Shown: piece by piece, positions 49,830 to 58,792 of the stretch
How the letters are laid out: each line of letters begins with the position of its first letter
Numbering within the stretch: the stretch's first letter is position 1
Source: Alteromonadaceae bacterium
GTDB taxonomy: Bacteria; Pseudomonadota; Gammaproteobacteria; Enterobacterales; Alteromonadaceae
Length of the DNA stretch: 64,000 nt
NCBI GenBank assembly: GCA_013373625.1
Contig: JABXHM010000002.1
Location: 1 to 64,000, forward strand
Direction of reading: 5' to 3'
The notes under the pieces: model-generated
Told to the model about the DNA's origin: nothing
The model's input: the letters and a program-made list of their open reading frames with translations, nothing else
Databases searched by the model: none
Position numbers and translations under genes: made by a program

Positions 49830-52800
49830 TCAAAAGTGAATCTCTGCGCTGGCGTATAAGTAACGAGAAAAAGGAAGATATAAATTAGCGAGGTAATCGC
49901 CTGAAGCATTAAGAGGCGGCTCTTCATCAAACAGGTTTCGAACCCCTATTTCCGCCTCGACTGCATCAAATCCAGTATTCCGAATCGTATATTTTGCAGA
50001 GGCATTCCAAAATAGGGTTGATGGCACTTTAAAATTAGCCCCGCTTGCATATTTACCGTCAAATAAGCTATGTATGTATTGCGCTGAAAGCCGGTATAAC
50101 AGATTTTTATTTTCCCAGCTCAGGCTGGCTGTACCTTTCCATTGCGGCTTTTTTCCATCGATTCCTACTTCATCATCTGAACCAACCGCAATAAAAGGAT
50201 CGAGTAACCCGCTCGACTGCGCCGCTTTTATTTCATCCTGTTCAGGGGTAAATGCTTGCTGGTAACTGATTAGCTTCGACATAGCCAAATTAAAAGAAAA
50301 TCTGCCGTATTCAGGGTCGATAAGCGACCAGTCAACGCTTACATCCGTTCCCTTAGCTTCCAGGGCATTTAGATTTTGGTAATCAGCCTGGATATAGCTA
50401 ACACGCCCGATAGCTTGTATACCCGTACCGCTGAACAATGCCTCCTCATCGCTGGTCGCTTCATGCCGAAAAACTCTGGGATCACTTCGCTCGGAGTGAG
50501 TGCGTAAAATGAGATCTTGAATAAGCACTTCCTGAATCAATGGCACGCCGACTCTATCGCGAATGCTAATGTGCCAGGTGTCCAGTGCCACACTGAAACG
50601 CACGCTTTTACTATTTAAAAAATCAGGCGTGTAAACGAAACCAGCAGATCGATTAATAGAGCGCTCAGGTTTGAGATTTTCGTTACCGGAAATATGCCAG
50701 GTAACCGCATAAGTCGCATTGCAGTCTGCATAACTTCCGATGCGACCTTGTCGCAACGCGGCTTCACAAAAGAGATAATCAGCATAGCTATAGTATCGCG
50801 CCATCCCTTCCGAATTGAGGACCTCAAGGTTTGGCGCTTTAAACCCTTTTGACCACGACGTTCGCAGCAGTAAATCAGGGGTAACCCACCATGCAACAGC
50901 TATTTTCGGGGTACCAATATCCCCTACATCACTGTAGTTTTCGTACCGGCCCGCCACCTGCATATCCAAAGAGTGAACAAATGGAATGCCAAACTCTGGA
51001 GCGATAACGGGCACCGCAAATTCAGTATAAAGTGATTTGACATTTCTGCTGCCAAATGAATCTGCAGTCGGACTTGTCCCCGCCAAATCACTGGCATACT
51101 CGTAGCCTGTATACCAATCGGTGTAAGTTTTAGTGCCATCGACATGCGGATCGCGATCATCAGTTAAGGACTCATAACGAAACTCAAATCCTGCGGCGAA
51201 TCCCAGTGTTCCGGCCGGTAATGGCATTATATCCTGGGTACTGAGTTTAATATCCCAGGAAGCAATTTCTGACTCACTGGTTCTTTGGGTAACTACAGAA
51301 AATGCATCAATGGTAGCCTGGCTGTTTGATCCGTTCGCGCCATTAAATGGATTATAGGCAAAATCACTTTTACCCGAGAGGGATTCAGCTATTGCTGTAA
51401 CACTGTAATTTTCAGACCGATCGATTGCCGTGCCTTTTGAATACAATAATGCGGTTTCCCAATTGAGGTTGTCTCCCTCCCAGCCCTTTAAACCAAACAG
51501 GAAGCGCATCTGAGTATTATCCACATTGACAGTGCGAGGGTCTGCATCCGCAAAACGATAATTCTTTAACTCTAACGCCAAGCCCGTATCGGGGACATTC
51601 GTTAATCCGGAGATCCGATAAGGATTCACCGCGCCATCATCACGATAGGTAGCACCTAACGGATTAAAATAAGCATCTGCTGCTATATAAACAGGTGTAT
51701 TAACTGAAAAAAAGCCAGCACTTGCCTGATAAGATGATTCAGCTTTATATAAAGCTGCCTCGCCAAACAGTTCCAGTTCTGGTTTCATCATATAGCCAAA
51801 GGTAGAAAACAGATTGTAGCGCTCAACGTCAGGTGTTACGAAAGTGACATCCTTTGCGGTGTCGTAAAAATAAGTTTCCGGAGTTGTTCCGGCCGCATAG
51901 CATTGTGAGGCTTGTCCCGTTGCGATACAGCGTTCTGAAGTATTGGGTTCAGCGTGGAAAACGCCTGCAGAACTGGTTAGCGCTTGATCATTAATTCGTA
52001 TTTCATATGGCGCGATAAAATTGCCCCATGGCGTGTAGGTGCTGCGTTTATCAAGTGCTGCACTGCCATAGAGATCAGTACCAGGCAAAAAATTACGGTG
52101 ATCCGTGGTCGCGGTATACCATTGGTCGGCGCTGTACTGAGGCGTGCGATTAAACCAGTTGTAGGTGAGTGTTACATTACCACGCCCGCCCTGGAAATTT
52201 CGTCCCAAATAACCGGTAACATCGGTGTCTGAGCGATTTGTGCCTGGTGCTTCGCCATACTTAATCTGAACACCGGCGCCATCGATATTTTTACGAGTTA
52301 CCACATTAACCACACCAGCGATGGCATCCGAGCCATAAATCGCCGCTGCACCGTCCAATAGAATCTCTATCCGCTCTGTGCCATACAGCGGCATGGCATT
52401 CGTATTAAACGTGGTTGTGGATATATTGTCGTCGACCGTGGATGTGGTCGGATGAATAACTGAACGACGACCATTTATTAGCAACAACGTACTAGACGCG
52501 CCGAGATTTTTGAGATTAAGCGATGCCACATCACCTCTGGCTGCATTGCTACTCGCTGGTATCCAGGATTCATTCCAGGTCATGTCTCCCATTTGTGGAA
52601 TACTTCTTACCAATTCATTACCGTCTAATATACCCAGCGTATCCATTGCTTCGTGATCGTACACAGCGACAGGTAGTGCGGACTCCAGTCGTTGATTTGC
52701 AATAGCAGATCCAACAACAGAAATTTTTTCAAATCGCCTCCGCTGGGTTTTATCCTCTTCCTCATCCTCTTTAGCCATTACTTCATTTGTGGGTGCGGAA

Positions 52801-53192
52801 GCCCGAGGCTGGTTATTCAGATTTTCCGATAAGGGCTCATCTTTTCCTGTAGCGAGAGACTGTTTAATCACGATTGTATTGTGTCCAACCACGTCAAAGA
52901 TAAGTGATGTATTTTGCAGCAAGAGTGATATTGCTTCCGTGGTCGCCAACTCTCCTGTCACTTCCTGACTTTTTAGATCACGAATATGATTGGTATTTAC
53001 CATTACCTGCAATCCAGATTGCTCCGAAAACTCAATAAGCGCCGCGTTCATCGGTTGAGAAATAATACTAAAGCGAATTCGCTTATCATTGGCGGTCGCA
53101 CTATGACTCAACAGGCTCACAAAGATTAATGAAAAAAGTTTGTGTACCGCGTACTTTCTTTTTTGCATGTAATACCTGTTCATTAACCTCAA
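49830..53192 (-). CDS. TonB-dependent transducer with N-terminal STN signalling domain
   Basis: A 1120-residue receptor. Signal peptide (FSLIFVSLLSHSATA), STN domain about 38-110 (FSIISQPMNAALIEFSEQSG through TEAISLLLQNTSL), an acidic linker (EDEEEDKTQRRR), plug (about 150-300) and barrel ending YASAEIHF. The STN domain contacts a FecR-type protein when substrate binds. Beyond the STN and linker it is a close paralogue of the receptor at 43205. The encoding order sigma, fecR, receptor, amidohydrolase with small gaps (1, 48 and 44 bp) indicates one operon and Fec-like positive autoregulation. An alternative start at MNRYYMQKRK, three codons in, is possible. Confidence 0.94.
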   Translation of the reverse strand: MRLMNRYYMQKRKYAVHKLFSLIFVSLLSHSATANDKRIRFSIISQPMNAALIEFSEQSGLQVMVNTNHIRDLKSQEVTGELATTEAISLLLQNTSLIFDVVGHNTIVIKQSLATGKDEPLSENLNNQPRASAPTNEVMAKEDEEEDKTQRRRFEKISVVGSAIANQRLESALPVAVYDHEAMDTLGILDGNELVRSIPQMGDMTWNESWIPASSNAARGDVASLNLKNLGASSTLLLINGRRSVIHPTTSTVDDNISTTTFNTNAMPLYGTERIEILLDGAAAIYGSDAIAGVVNVVTRKNIDGAGVQIKYGEAPGTNRSDTDVTGYLGRNFQGGRGNVTLTYNWFNRTPQYSADQWYTATTDHRNFLPGTDLYGSAALDKRSTYTPWGNFIAPYEIRINDQALTSSAGVFHAEPNTSERCIATGQASQCYAAGTTPETYFYDTAKDVTFVTPDVERYNLFSTFGYMMKPELELFGEAALYKAESSYQASAGFFSVNTPVYIAADAYFNPLGATYRDDGAVNPYRISGLTNVPDTGLALELKNYRFADADPRTVNVDNTQMRFLFGLKGWEGDNLNWETALLYSKGTAIDRSENYSVTAIAESLSGKSDFAYNPFNGANGSNSQATIDAFSVVTQRTSESEIASWDIKLSTQDIMPLPAGTLGFAAGFEFRYESLTDDRDPHVDGTKTYTDWYTGYEYASDLAGTSPTADSFGSRNVKSLYTEFAVPVIAPEFGIPFVHSLDMQVAGRYENYSDVGDIGTPKIAVAWWVTPDLLLRTSWSKGFKAPNLEVLNSEGMARYYSYADYLFCEAALRQGRIGSYADCNATYAVTWHISGNENLKPERSINRSAGFVYTPDFLNSKSVRFSVALDTWHISIRDRVGVPLIQEVLIQDLILRTHSERSDPRVFRHEATSDEEALFSGTGIQAIGRVSYIQADYQNLNALEAKGTDVSVDWSLIDPEYGRFSFNLAMSKLISYQQAFTPEQDEIKAAQSSGLLDPFIAVGSDDEVGIDGKKPQWKGTASLSWENKNLLYRLSAQYIHSLFDGKYASGANFKVPSTLFWNASAKYTIRNTGFDAVEAEIGVRNLFDEEPPLNASGDYLANLYLPFSRYLYASAEIHF

Positions 53193-53240
53193 TATTGATG
53201 TCGCCTTTTTATTGCGATAAATGTCTGATCATGGATCGAC

Positions 53241-54323
53241 TCAACTTTGCTTGTCCAACCTGGATAAGATAACTTCTGATTCACTGATATACGAAACGGT
53301 TATCGGAAATGCGTTAGGGAGTACTGATATCCAGTCTTTTAAATTCGCGGTGAAAACTGTTCCTGAATACAACATGGCTTTGGTTTTCTCATCGGCGAAT
53401 CGTATTTTTATGTTCGAATAGCGATTGATATCTTCAACAACATAAATCAACTTTTCTTCCATGTATTGAAGCTTTCCATTGCGCCAGGACAAAGGTGCTT
53501 TAGCACTGGTATTAATTACATTCGAAACACTGGAGGCGGTGTAAGTGACTTGTTGGCCAGTAACCAGGTAAGCTTTGTCTTTATTTTCTATGGGCTCATC
53601 ATTCGTCTCAGGAGAAAGACTAATTTTTCCTTCCGCTACCGTTACGACTACTCTGTCGTATTGCTTTGAAATGTTAAATTGAGTGCCAATAGCCGTAACC
53701 ACTCTGTTTCCGGTAATGACTGAAAATGGTCGTTCAGGATTTTTGGCTACATCAAAGAAAGCTTCTCCTCGCTCCAGAAAAATCTTCCTTCTTTCATTAC
53801 TGTAGGCAACAGATACCAGGCTTTGAGCGCCAAGCGTGAGCAATGAACCATCACTTAGCGTTATCAATTTGTTTTCGCCGGTCGTCGACTCAAATATCGC
53901 AACTTCCAATTCTGAATTACCACTAAAATCTGCCAGATTGAAAAAGGCAATCGTGAACAATGCAGCGAAAACAACCGATAAGGCCGAGAGTTGCAACGCT
54001 TTCAACTGCGCCAGGTCGCGCAGGTTTAACTGCCGAAAAGGATTAAAAGTCCAACGCTGGTTCGATTGCTTCCAATTTGCAACCTTTGCATTGCCATCAT
54101 AATCATCTGACAGCAACTCAAAATCATCTGGCCATGCAAGACCTTCAGTGTCGCCTGTCAAGTTAAGTACTTCTTCAACTCGTTCATATTCCTTGGCATT
54201 TTCTGGTGATTCAGCAAGCCATTTTTGCCATTCCTGAATTTTCTCGATAGTGATATTCTGGTCCTGTAATGCATAGAACCATTCTGTAGCGATTTCGAAA
54301 CGTGTCCTGTTATCAAAGTTCAC
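53241..54323 (-). CDS. FecR-family anti-sigma/sigma regulator
   Basis: A 360-residue inner-membrane regulator. The N-terminal cytoplasmic domain (about 5-60, RFEIATEWFYALQDQNITIE, DUF4880-like) should bind the sigma factor. One transmembrane helix (about 108-132, LSALSVVFAALFTIAFF) and the FecR domain (about 140-245, TLSDGSLLTLGAQSLVSVAYS, RPFSVITGNRVVTAIGTQFN) follow. A C-terminal DUF4974-like domain (LIYVVEDINRYSNIKIRF) should meet the receptor's STN. Start is GTG 54323, one base after the sigma stop and preceded by AAGGAG. The longer in-frame reading, overlapping sigma by 53 bp, is rejected. Confidence 0.93.
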   Translation of the reverse strand: MNFDNRTRFEIATEWFYALQDQNITIEKIQEWQKWLAESPENAKEYERVEEVLNLTGDTEGLAWPDDFELLSDDYDGNAKVANWKQSNQRWTFNPFRQLNLRDLAQLKALQLSALSVVFAALFTIAFFNLADFSGNSELEVAIFESTTGENKLITLSDGSLLTLGAQSLVSVAYSNERRKIFLERGEAFFDVAKNPERPFSVITGNRVVTAIGTQFNISKQYDRVVVTVAEGKISLSPETNDEPIENKDKAYLVTGQQVTYTASSVSNVINTSAKAPLSWRNGKLQYMEEKLIYVVEDINRYSNIKIRFADEKTKAMLYSGTVFTANLKDWISVLPNAFPITVSYISESEVILSRLDKQS

Positions 54324-54324
54324 T

Positions 54325-54873
54325 TCAATTGTCTCCTTGATGGCTGTCCAGACGCTCACGGCAATATTCCGTGGCACGGACTAAGTATTTTCTAACCATC
54401 CGGTCTGAAATATTCATCAGACTGGCAATTTCACTCGACGACAATCCATGTAACCGACTCAGCAAAAAAGCTTTACGACACTTGGGTGGCAATTCGTTAA
54501 TAAACGATGTCATCAGAGTTAGCTGTTCTTTTTTTAAGGCATATTGCTCTTCGGATGGATGGGTTTTGTCAAAAAAGGTAAGTGGTTTAAATACGTTATT
54601 TCTTTGCTTAGAACGCAGCCGGTCAATTGCAAGATTTGAAGCAACACGAAATAAATAAGCCTTCAGATAGCTAATAGCATCTGGCTTATCAAGATCTAAC
54701 AGTTTAACGTAGGCTTCCTGTGCCACTTCGTGTGCATCGGCATCGGAACGGAGTCGCGCACGTAAGAATTTGATTAACGTGTCGTTATGTTGTTTGAATA
54801 AATCCGCGATGATTGCTTTCTGACAAGATATTTCAGCGTCTTTCAGATCGATTTCTTCTAGTACTTTTTCCAT
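54325..54873 (-). CDS. ECF-type RNA polymerase sigma factor (FecI-like)
   Basis: A 182-residue group IV sigma factor. Region 2 spans about 25-95 (RSDADAHEVAQEAYVKLLDL; AYLFRVASNLAIDRLRS). Region 4 spans about 125-180 (LPPKCRKAFLLSRLHGLSSSEIASLMNISDRMVRKYL), giving a clear helix-turn-helix. First gene of the sigma-fecR-receptor-amidohydrolase operon, so it presumably drives this operon and perhaps the facing receptor when the substrate is present. Upstream, ATACG-GAATT-CGTAT (54913-54927) is a short dyad of unknown meaning. Confidence 0.95.
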   Translation of the reverse strand: MEKVLEEIDLKDAEISCQKAIIADLFKQHNDTLIKFLRARLRSDADAHEVAQEAYVKLLDLDKPDAISYLKAYLFRVASNLAIDRLRSKQRNNVFKPLTFFDKTHPSEEQYALKKEQLTLMTSFINELPPKCRKAFLLSRLHGLSSSEIASLMNISDRMVRKYLVRATEYCRERLDSHQGDN

Positions 54874-55391
54874 AAACGCCTACCTCTTGTATTCCGGACT
54901 CTAGCTAAGACGATACGGAATTCGTATTCGGAACCCATAAATAAAAAAAAAGAGCATGACAACAGTGTCCGTCTCTGGATTGTCCTGAGGAGATAGAATT
55001 GAATTGCAAGAATTCGAATATGGCGTTTATGATTATTAGTGATGGAGAAGACTAATCTATGGCTGGCAACCATTTGATTAACCTTAGATTTGCACAGGCA
55101 TATCAACGATGTCAAGCAAAGATGCCCTGACAGTTATACGGCCATAGTTAATCATTCTGGTTATCCGTATTTAAATGACCACAAAATTTAAATGACAGAT
55201 TTTGCGCCGATTCAAGCGTACAGAGAATGGACTTTTTTGTAGTGCCTGACCAATCCTAAATAGCGTTGACACTTTCTTCCAAGGATTAGAGCAAATCTCT
55301 GTGATGTGCAATGTCAGGTGGTAATGTGTTTAATCCAGCTTATTACATGCGGACCAAGCAGTTTGCTCAGTTACTTTTCGGCAGGTCTAAT
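54874..55391. other. Intergenic region upstream of the sigma gene
   Basis: About 520 bp without a convincing gene. It contains the sigma operon promoter region (not resolved) and, at about 55242-55267, a stretch (TGCCTGACCAATCCTAAATA) that faintly resembles the sequence abutting the truncated lipoprotein at 60155. Confidence 0.5.
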
Positions 55392-55735
55392 AAAAAAACG
55401 GTGGCAAGTGCCACCGTTTTTATGGAATTTTGAGACTCCCTCTCAGCGTAAGTGCGATAAAAAGCCATGCTTTTAACCCTGCACGCAATTCCTTCTTTCA
55501 CTGTTTCACAACAGGCCACTCATCCTGAGCGTATCCCTTTCCTTGATTCCTTAGCGCGACTTCACATCCTGTAAAGCATTTTCCGTCCTGGAATTGTCCA
55601 TTTCAACCATCCTGATTGCTATCCCTTTCCTTTCTGGTTTCCTACCAGCCACCTCATCCTGAGGTGTTCCTTAAATCCCTACCACTGTTTCCTTTAGCAT
55701 GATGTCTTCCTGACATCCCGCAACTCCTTGCGACA
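55392..55735 (-). ncRNA. CsrB-family (CsrA-sequestering) small RNA, copy 1
   Basis: A noncoding minus-strand transcript of about 340 nt. By hand I count 21 GGA trinucleotides between 55728 and 55436. Several sit in hairpin loops typical of CsrA sites: ACCTC-AGGAT-GAGGT (55651-55665), GATGTC-AGGAA-GACATC (55701-55717), GCAA-GGAG-TTGC (55720-55731) and CTC-AGGAT-GAG (55521-55531). It ends at a strong terminator, ACGGTGGC/GCCACCGT followed by TTTTTTT (55392-55417). A -10 TAATCT (55742-55747) with -35 CTGGCA at 17 bp places the 5' end near 55735. A GacA/UvrY-like box lies 170 bp upstream. Known CsrB RNAs bind many CsrA dimers; the exact 5' end is inferred. Confidence 0.88.
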
Positions 55736-55902
55736 TGGTTAAGATTACGCCTTTGACGAATTGTTGCCAGCGGGATTTGCTAAAAATCACCCGGAAATTT
55801 TGCAAAAAAAAGCTGAGGGGGCCGTGAATCTTTATTTTTCATCCACTTAGCCTTTAGTATAAGAAGTTCACCAGCCGTAAAAAGCGTCTTATCTTACCTC
55901 TG

Positions 55903-55920
55903 CGTAAGATATGTCGTACA
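55903..55920 (-). promoter_or_regulatory. GacA/UvrY-type activator box for sRNA copy 1
   Basis: Minus strand TGTACG-ACATAT-CTTACG matches TGTAAG-N6-CTTACA with one mismatch per arm. It lies about 170 bp upstream of the predicted start, the usual remote position for the upstream activating sequence of csrB/rsm RNA genes. Confidence 0.7.
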
Positions 55921-56339
55921 AGGTATTGCCGCATTGGTTGCATCACTGGTGAAAAGCAAACGGCAATATGGGTATTCAAATGAAGCGAGGCATGCCAACA
56001 GCCAATTGTTAGTCATAGTGACTGACAATCATGCAATACAGGTGAAGTAACAAATAATTTCACACACTCGTTAAAATGACTGCGCGAGGATTGTTGAATA
56101 AATTAAGGAGTTTCGAATACAGCATTGCACATTTGGACAGTATGCTCGACAGGTGGATCTATCAGACTGATGGCCCAGACTGGCAGATTGCTACGGGATG
56201 TATCTTAGCCTTTAACCATTGCATAATCAGTTGCCCGGCAAACTGTTGAAGAATAAATATCCATCACCAGACTTTTACTGCTGTGCCGAATCGAGTAGCA
56301 TTCACCGCTACTGTCCGTATCTGTAACAAATCGGTGAAT
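55921..56339 (+). other. Region between the GacA box and the phosphatase gene, with one doubtful small ORF
   Basis: A 57-codon frame runs from ATG 56076 to TGA 56249 (MTARGLLNKLRSFEYS...). It has no ribosome-binding sequence before the ATG, although AAGGAG occurs inside it at 56105. I do not recognise the product and do not call it a gene. Nothing else stands out. Confidence 0.3.
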
Positions 56340-57050
56340 ATGAGAGTTAAACCTAACGCGCTCAAGAAAGCCCCTGTGTGCAAAGAGCTCACTATCGATG
56401 ACAATACAAGAGTCTTCGTTGTGGGCGATCTTGATGCTCATTACGATCGCCTGCAAGATCAATTAAACAACTTCAGTTTTGACCCTGAACACGATGTACT
56501 GTTTAGTCTTGGCGATGTAATTGATCGTGGGCCAGATAGCGTTAAATTGCTGAATTACCTAAAAGAAATTGGCGCCCACATGGTACTTGGCAACCATGAA
56601 CATATGATGCTCGAGGCCCTTATGGGCAGAGATATTATGGCAATGCGTTTATGGATACAAAATGGTGGCGCATGGCATCAGTCTGAACCGCTACCGACCC
56701 TCATGGCCATGTGTCAATGGCTGGTTAAACAACCCTTGTCTTACAAATTGCACTATCAGGGGTTAACGATTGGTATTTCGCACACCCTACCCGAAGAGTG
56801 GGACTGGAACCAGTTTCCGGCCCGGCAAAACGATGTCGCCTGGAGCCTGCTTTGGGATCGCGAACGTTTTGTCCGCAAAAGCCATAGTAGTAATCTGGGA
56901 GTCGATTTTTCGGTGCATGGGCACAATTCCACCCAGGTGTGTCGCTGGATAGATAATTCATTTCATATTGATACCAGCTTCTATGGCAGCCCTACCGTGA
57001 TAGATTTATCCGCCACCATTGCTCAGTTTAGAGCAAATAACGCAAATTAA
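56340..57050 (+). CDS. Metallophosphoesterase resembling PrpA/PrpB-type protein phosphatases
   Basis: A 236-residue cytoplasmic protein of the calcineurin-like phosphoesterase fold. Motif II GDVIDRGPDSV, motif III GNHEHMM, a His in ISHTLPEEW and the final HGHNST are intact and resemble bacterial Ser/Thr phosphatases of the PrpA/B (lambda-phosphatase) type. Motif I, normally GDxHG, reads VVGDLDAHYDRL: the metal-binding His position holds Asp, with a His two residues later. Activity may therefore be altered. ATG 56340 is the likely start; a GTG 57 bp upstream is less likely. It lies between the two CsrB-like RNA genes, on the opposite strand. Confidence 0.85.
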   Translation: MRVKPNALKKAPVCKELTIDDNTRVFVVGDLDAHYDRLQDQLNNFSFDPEHDVLFSLGDVIDRGPDSVKLLNYLKEIGAHMVLGNHEHMMLEALMGRDIMAMRLWIQNGGAWHQSEPLPTLMAMCQWLVKQPLSYKLHYQGLTIGISHTLPEEWDWNQFPARQNDVAWSLLWDRERFVRKSHSSNLGVDFSVHGHNSTQVCRWIDNSFHIDTSFYGSPTVIDLSATIAQFRANNAN

Positions 57051-57270
57051 CGATGGCGCCCATGCACGCAGTTTAAAGCAAAAAACCGACGTTACTTGCT
57101 CGTTTGGCTGCGCAGCGCCTCAAGATCTATTAGATATCAGCCTTGACAGTCGTTGGCTCACCGACAGTTGCCAGCGACATTCAACGCTGAGTATTTACCA
57201 CCTGTCGAATTTGCCTTGGGTTTGAGCGTAGTGTCCCAATAACCATTCCCAGAGGAATCAGGAATACACT

Positions 57271-58269
57271 ATGACTACACAAATCCCGTTATCTGTTCTC
57301 GACCTTGCTCATGTCGCCAGCGGCACCTCAATTCGCGATGCCTTGCTGCGCAGTCAATCTATTGCCAGTTGCGCTGAACAAGCTGGCTACAAACGCTACT
57401 GGCTGGCTGAGCATCACGGTATGCGTGGCGTTGCCAGCGCTGCAACAGCCGTGTTATTAGCATCGGTAGGAGCGGCAACATCGAACATACGTATTGGTGC
57501 CGGCGGTGTAATGCTGCCCAATCATGCCCCATTAGTCATTGCCGAACAATTTGGTACGTTGGCAGAGCTTTATCCGGGCCGGGTGGAGCTAGGTCTGGGG
57601 CGCGCTCCAGGCACTGATTTGGCGACCGCCAGAGCATTACGCAGGAATATACAAGCCGATGCCGAGCGCTACCCGCAGGATATTGAACAGTTACAGCAAT
57701 TTTTTGCTGAACCATCCGACAAGCAACAGGTTATTGCCATTCCGGGCGCAGGCACGCACGTCCCGCTTTGGTTACTGGGTTCGAGCCTGTATTCAGCTCA
57801 ATTGGCTGCACATAAGGGCCTGCCCTTCTCCTTTGCCTCCCATTTTGCGCCAGACATGTTGCAGGATGCTATTAGTATTTATCGTGCCAACTTCAGGCCA
57901 TCAGAACAACTTAGTCAGCCCTACGTCTCGGCTGGCGTAATGGCAGTAATTGGCGAAACCCAAGAGCAAGCCAGACAATTATTTACCTCAGTACAACAAC
58001 AGTTTGCAAATTTACACCGCGGAGCTAATCAAGCGATGCCAGCGCCAGTTGAAGATATTCGCCTGGCACTGAATGAAATGGAAATTCGGGCAATTAACAA
58101 CACGCTTCGCTATGCAGCGGTTGGCAATACTGAGCAAGTCGAAGCGCAACTCAGTGAGTTTGCGCAGGCGTTCGATGTGGATGAGCTTATTTTGTCTTTT
58201 CCGATTACCGACCCAAACGCGTGCTTATCTGCCATCAAACAAGCAGGAGCCATGCACATTGCTAAGTAG
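57271..58269 (+). CDS. LLM-class flavin-dependent oxidoreductase, YhbW-like
   Basis: A 332-residue luciferase-like monooxygenase of the group typified by YhbW/MsnO8. Family landmarks: [18 protein letters not shown] at the N-terminus, [44 protein letters not shown] and [13 protein letters not shown]. The C-terminal half completes the TIM barrel ([11 protein letters not shown] near the end). It would use reduced FMN supplied by a separate reductase. Physiological substrate unknown. AGGA is 8 bases before the ATG. Expressed as a single gene from a 220-bp upstream region that also follows the phosphatase. Confidence 0.93.
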   Translation: MTTQIPLSVLDLAHVASGTSIRDALLRSQSIASCAEQAGYKRYWLAEHHGMRGVASAATAVLLASVGAATSNIRIGAGGVMLPNHAPLVIAEQFGTLAELYPGRVELGLGRAPGTDLATARALRRNIQADAERYPQDIEQLQQFFAEPSDKQQVIAIPGAGTHVPLWLLGSSLYSAQLAAHKGLPFSFASHFAPDMLQDAISIYRANFRPSEQLSQPYVSAGVMAVIGETQEQARQLFTSVQQQFANLHRGANQAMPAPVEDIRLALNEMEIRAINNTLRYAAVGNTEQVEAQLSEFAQAFDVDELILSFPITDPNACLSAIKQAGAMHIAK

Positions 58270-58453
58270 CGCGCGCTAAACGAAAAAACGATACTCAACA
58301 GGCTTTAACAGCTGTAGTTATTAAGACAATAGCCTAGTTGCGACGAAATAAAGAAGGGTGTGGCCTTGCTATGTGTCAGGCCAATGCAAGATAAAGTAGC
58401 TAACCTAATCCGCAACACAAGCAACGTTTGTTAATTTTCTACTGTATCACACA

Positions 58454-58792
58454 TAAAAAAACGATGGCCGAAGCCATCGTTTTCTTTGAATTTTGAGTTT
58501 CCTTCTCAGCGTTCCTTTGCGACTAAAATCATCCAGATTGAAATCCCTCTACGCCCCTTTCCCTCTTTTCTCACCGCTTCCTGTGTGAGCAACTCATCCT
58601 GAGCAGATCCTTTCCGTTAATCCTTGTTTTGCTACCCATCCTGCTTGTAGCATTCTTCGTCCTGAAGTTGTCCCTAAAGCCGCCTGGCTTTGTCCTGCTT
58701 CCTTAAATGAAACATCGTGTTTCATTACACTCGTCCTGAGTAGTCCTGTATTCGTCCTTGTGTCTTCCTGACTCGTCGTGTTTCCCTGTGAC
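58454..58792 (-). ncRNA. CsrB-family (CsrA-sequestering) small RNA, copy 2
   Basis: A second minus-strand noncoding transcript of about 340 nt. By hand I count 20 GGA trinucleotides. CTC-AGGAT-GAG (58593-58603) and CTC-AGGAC-GAG (58730-58740) are loop-presented CsrA-type sites. ATGAAAC/GTTTCAT (about 58707-58724) is a spacer hairpin. The 3' end is a terminator with a UUCG tetraloop, ACGATGGC-TTCG-GCCATCGT followed by TTTTTT (58454-58480). A -10 TATTAT (58799-58804) lacks a good -35, fitting activator dependence. The 5' region shares a GGCGTA-T-T core and an early GTC...GGA pattern with copy 1. A GacA/UvrY-like box lies 170-190 bp upstream. Confidence 0.88.

Noticed and set aside
54324..54377. 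FecR start inside the sigma gene
   Set aside because: The GTG immediately after the sigma stop has an AAGGAG at the right distance; the longer N-terminus does not resemble the family.
54858..55115. 85-codon minus-strand frame upstream of the sigma gene
   Set aside because: Overlaps the sigma start, no ribosome-binding sequence, and no recognisable domain; likely chance.
55400..55740. Direct-repeat array or CRISPR suggested by recurring TCCTG
   Set aside because: The repeats are 5-7 nt with irregular spacing and lie in hairpin loops; there are no equal-length spacers. CsrA-site presentation explains them.
56076..56249. 57-codon frame upstream of the phosphatase gene
   Set aside because: No ribosome-binding sequence before the ATG and no recognisable features; kept only as a note in the intergenic entry.
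57019..57225. Plus-strand frame of 68 codons overlapping the end of the phosphatase gene
   Set aside because: Its only start is a TTG inside the upstream gene with no ribosome-binding sequence, and no family is recognised. It could be a remnant, but there is not enough to call it.
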